Assembly: GCA_035495555.1 (NCBI GenBank)
Contig: DATJFQ010000090.1
Span: forward strand, 1 to 23,990
Origin: DATJFQ01 sp035495555
GTDB lineage: Bacteria; Acidobacteriota; Vicinamibacteria; Vicinamibacterales; 2-12-FULL-66-21
Reading direction: 5' to 3'
DNA: 23,990 nucleotides
The notes under the pieces are model-generated. The model searched no databases and had not been told where the DNA came from. It saw nothing but the letters and a program-made list of their open reading frames with translations. The number at the start of each line of letters is the position of its first letter. Within the stretch, counting starts at the first letter, position 1. A program made the translations under genes and the position numbers. Of this stretch, positions 21,964 through 23,990 are shown one piece after another.

Positions 21964-21969
21964 TATAGT
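21964..21969 (+). promoter_or_regulatory. candidate -10 box for tyrS, possibly near-leaderless
   Basis: TATAGT ends 11 bp before the tyrS ATG, in the 30-bp gap to the divergent phosphoesterase gene. A start about 7 bp later would leave a leader of only ~5 nt. No -35 is recognisable and no Shine-Dalgarno precedes the ATG. Confidence 0.3.
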
Positions 21970-21980
21970 TGGACGACCGT

Positions 21981-23249
21981 ATGGAGTTGCTGAGCGAACT
22001 CGAGTGGCGCGAACTCGTGTACGACAAGACGGAGGGTCTCGGCGACGCGCTCGCGGCCGGGCCAGTCACCGGCTACATTGGCTTCGATCCGACGGCGTCG
22101 AGCCTCCACGTGGGATCGCTGCTTCCGATCCTGCTGCTCGCGCGTCTCCAGCGCGCCGGGCACAATCCCATCGCGCTCGTTGGCGGCGGGACCGGCCTCA
22201 TCGGCGATCCGAGCGGCAAGACGCAGGAGCGCGTGCTGCTGACGCCGGAGCAGGTCGACGAAAATCTCGACGGCATTCGCACGCAGCTCGCGCGATTTCT
22301 CGATTTCGACGCGCGCGGCAACCCCGCGCGCCTGATCAACAACGGCGACTGGCTGCGGCCATACGCGCTGATTCCCTTTCTCCGCGACGTCGGCAAGCAC
22401 TTCACCGTGAACTACATGATGGCGAAGGAATCCGTGAAGCGGCGGCTGGAGGGAGACGACGGCATCTCCTTCACCGAGTTCAGCTACATGCTGCTCATGG
22501 CCTACGACTTCGTGGTCTTATTCGACCGGTTCGGATGCACGCTGCAGATGGGCGGCAGCGACCAGTGGGGAAACATCACCGCGGGGATGGATCTAATCCG
22601 GAAGCTTCGCGGCACGCGCGCGCACGGTCTGGTCGCGCCGCTCGTGACGACCACCGCAGGTGTGAAATTCGGAAAGACGGAGGCCGGCACGATCTGGCTC
22701 GATCCGCACCGCACGTCACCGTTTCATTTCTATCAGTTCTGGCTGAACACCGACGATCGCGATGTCGTCAGGTACCTGAAGTTCTTCACGTTCCTGGAGC
22801 GCGATCGCATCGAGCAGCTCGCGCGTGAGACGGCAGCGGCGCCGGAGCGGCGCGAAGCGCAGCGCACGCTGGCGCGCGAAGTGACCGCGATGGTGCACGG
22901 CGACGACCAGGTCGCGCGGGCAGAGCGCGCGGCGGCCGTGCTGTTCGGCGACGGGTTGTCGCGCGCGAACGTGGAAGACGTCTTGATGGTGTTCGCCGAC
23001 GCGCCGTCGAGCGACGTCTCGCTGCCGCCCGACGGCATGCCGCTGATCGAGTTGCTCGCCGCGGTCAAGCTCGCGTCGTCGAAAAGCGAAGCGACGCGAC
23101 TCGTGAAGAGCGGCGGCGTTTACGTGAACAATGTGAGGGCGGCAGACGAGCGTGCCCGCGTGACGCGCGGCGACGCGATCGGAGGAGCTCTGATCCTGCT
23201 GCGGAAGGGAAGACGGGATCAACACCTCGTCCGCATTTCGCCGGCGTGA
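21981..23249 (+). CDS. tyrS: tyrosyl-tRNA synthetase
   Basis: This class I synthetase charges tRNA-Tyr. The 422-residue product begins MELLSELEWRELVYDKTEGL. The HIGH-type motif is LHVGSLLP (42-49), the tyrosine pocket shows GGSDQWGNITAG (191-202), and the KMSKS-type loop is KFGKTEAG (229-236). A C-terminal S4 RNA-binding domain lies at about 345-410 (MPLIELLAAVKLASSKSEAT onward). Full length is normal for the bacterial TyrS form. A TTG at 21969 is in frame and upstream, but the ATG gives the expected N-terminus. The gene ends just before the rRNA operon promoters. Confidence 0.97.
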   Translation: MELLSELEWRELVYDKTEGLGDALAAGPVTGYIGFDPTASSLHVGSLLPILLLARLQRAGHNPIALVGGGTGLIGDPSGKTQERVLLTPEQVDENLDGIRTQLARFLDFDARGNPARLINNGDWLRPYALIPFLRDVGKHFTVNYMMAKESVKRRLEGDDGISFTEFSYMLLMAYDFVVLFDRFGCTLQMGGSDQWGNITAGMDLIRKLRGTRAHGLVAPLVTTTAGVKFGKTEAGTIWLDPHRTSPFHFYQFWLNTDDRDVVRYLKFFTFLERDRIEQLARETAAAPERREAQRTLAREVTAMVHGDDQVARAERAAAVLFGDGLSRANVEDVLMVFADAPSSDVSLPPDGMPLIELLAAVKLASSKSEATRLVKSGGVYVNNVRAADERARVTRGDAIGGALILLRKGRRDQHLVRISPA

Positions 23250-23264
23250 GATCGACGTGAGCCC

Positions 23265-23293
23265 TTGACAGCGCCGGAAACGATCCGTATATT
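23265..23293 (+). promoter_or_regulatory. strong sigma-70-type promoter P1 ahead of the rRNA operon
   Basis: TTGACA (23265-23270) and TATATT (23288-23293) are separated by exactly 17 bp. The -35 is a perfect consensus and the -10 matches 5 of 6. Transcription would start near 23300. It lies 15 bp after the tyrS stop. Confidence 0.8.
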
Positions 23294-23313
23294 GATTGAG
23301 TTCGAAGCGGGAC

Positions 23314-23361
23314 CCGGCGCACGGCGCCGGAAGTGCTCCGGAAAGTTTCGGAGCATTTTTT
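23314..23361 (+). terminator. two hairpins and T-run: intrinsic terminator directly after P1
   Basis: The first stem is CCGGCGC/GCGCCGG (23314-23320 with 23324-23330). The second is TGCTCCG/CGGAGCA (23334-23340 with 23349-23355), extendable inside by A-T pairs. TTTTTT follows at 23356-23361. It should end transcripts from P1 after about 60 nt and also any read-through from tyrS. Confidence 0.85.
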
Positions 23362-23448
23362 GTCGTCTTCGGTCGGTCAACGCAATCACCCGCACGTCCA
23401 CCCCGGCTTCAGCTCGGCGGTTCAACGAAGAAAGCCGCGAACGGGGGG

Positions 23449-23477
23449 TTGACAAGGATCGAATCCTTCGATAGTAT
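23449..23477 (+). promoter_or_regulatory. promoter P2 of the rRNA operon
   Basis: A perfect TTGACA (23449-23454) and, 17 bp on, TAGTAT (23472-23477; 4 of 6 to consensus). Transcription would start near 23484, after the terminator, so this is the probable source of the rRNA precursor. Confidence 0.75.
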
Positions 23478-23483
23478 TGGAAG

Positions 23484-23857
23484 GTTCCCCTAACGACGGT
23501 CGCCCCTGCAGGGAGCGATGCTCCGGGCGTGGCGGCGCCGTAAGGGGTTGGAAGTCCGGTTCTTTGAAAACTAGATAGAACGTGCAAGCACAGCTTTGCT
23601 GCGGCCCGCAAGGGTTGCGGCAGAGAAGAACCCGTCGAGTATCAGCGGGTGGCGTCGTGGGCGCGGGCTTTCGGGCCCGGGCTGTTGCAGTGCAGGCCTT
23701 CCAGGTCTGTCTGCATCAACGGTTGGAGCATCCAGTTCGGTGTTCCGGCCGGCGTCGAACCATCCATTAACTTGACGAACTGAACAACGTGAGAGAGCCA
23801 AATCAACAGGCGCTCGCGTTAAAACGTTCGGTGGGCCTTCGGGTCTGCCAACGCCTT
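23484..23857 (+). other. 16S rRNA leader (external transcribed spacer) with boxA-like element
   Basis: No coding gene is supported in these ~370 bases. The region has several features of a pre-rRNA leader. A small hairpin GGAGC/GCTCC lies at 23512-23524. A longer-range pairing is possible between CCCCTAACG near 23487 and CGCCGTAAGGGG near 23535. TCTTTGAAAACT at 23561-23572 resembles the antitermination boxA region that precedes many 16S genes. A UUCG-capped stem lies at 23830-23849 (GGTGGGCC with GGTCTGCC, three G-U pairs), just before mature 16S. These structures probably guide antitermination and RNase III processing. Confidence 0.65.

Positions 23858-23990
<133 letters not shown>

Noticed and set aside
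23219..23611. 130-residue minus-strand frame over the rRNA promoter region
   Set aside because: It covers both promoters, the terminator and part of the leader, and has no recognisable protein features.

Overview
The window is high-GC and densely packed. It most resembles an acidobacterium, possibly of the Vicinamibacteria type. The evidence is a two-domain FtsX/MacB-like orphan permease of the kind expanded in Acidobacteriota, and the first ~130 nt of a 16S rRNA gene at the right edge. This placement is an inference from recognised families; no database search was run.

Left part (1-2706, minus strand): the N-terminal part of an RND efflux permease, its lipoprotein adaptor with a perfect 14-bp palindrome just upstream, a small four-CxxC zinc-ribbon protein, a gene-free stretch holding a 17-bp tandem repeat, and rpsU. 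Middle (2934-21099, mostly plus strand): a nearly continuous de novo purine set in the order purD, purE, purB, purS, purQ, purL, purF, purM, purN. It is interleaved with other genes: an MtaB-type tRNA methylthiotransferase after purE; a minus-strand rlmN plus permease block; an M16 zinc protease translationally coupled to purB; an unrecognised 73-residue two-helix membrane protein between purQ and purL; and a secreted HEAT-repeat protein between purF and purM. Many junctions from the M16 gene to purF are 4-bp ATGA/GTGA overlaps, which argues for one coupled operon. purC, purK and purH are not in the window.

Between purM and purN sits a RAYT-like (Y1/HUH) transposase gene flanked by inverted and direct copies of a ~33-bp unit built on a 13-bp palindrome (GGGGTCTGACCCC or its complement). 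Copies of this palindrome supply the purM stop codon and directly follow the purN start codon.

Right part (21096-23990): a Tat-exported metallophosphoesterase, tyrS, and the upstream region of an rRNA operon. That region has two good sigma-70-type promoters. The first is followed within ~35 nt by two hairpins and a T-run, so it should yield only a ~60-nt RNA. The second leads through a structured ~370-nt leader with a boxA-like element into 16S rRNA, which is cut by the window edge.

The clearest things to follow up are the palindrome-bearing element at purM/purN, the short promoter-terminator unit ahead of the rRNA operon, the two in-operon genes of unknown role, and two unrelated families of short tandem repeats (2394-2489 and 4766-4926).
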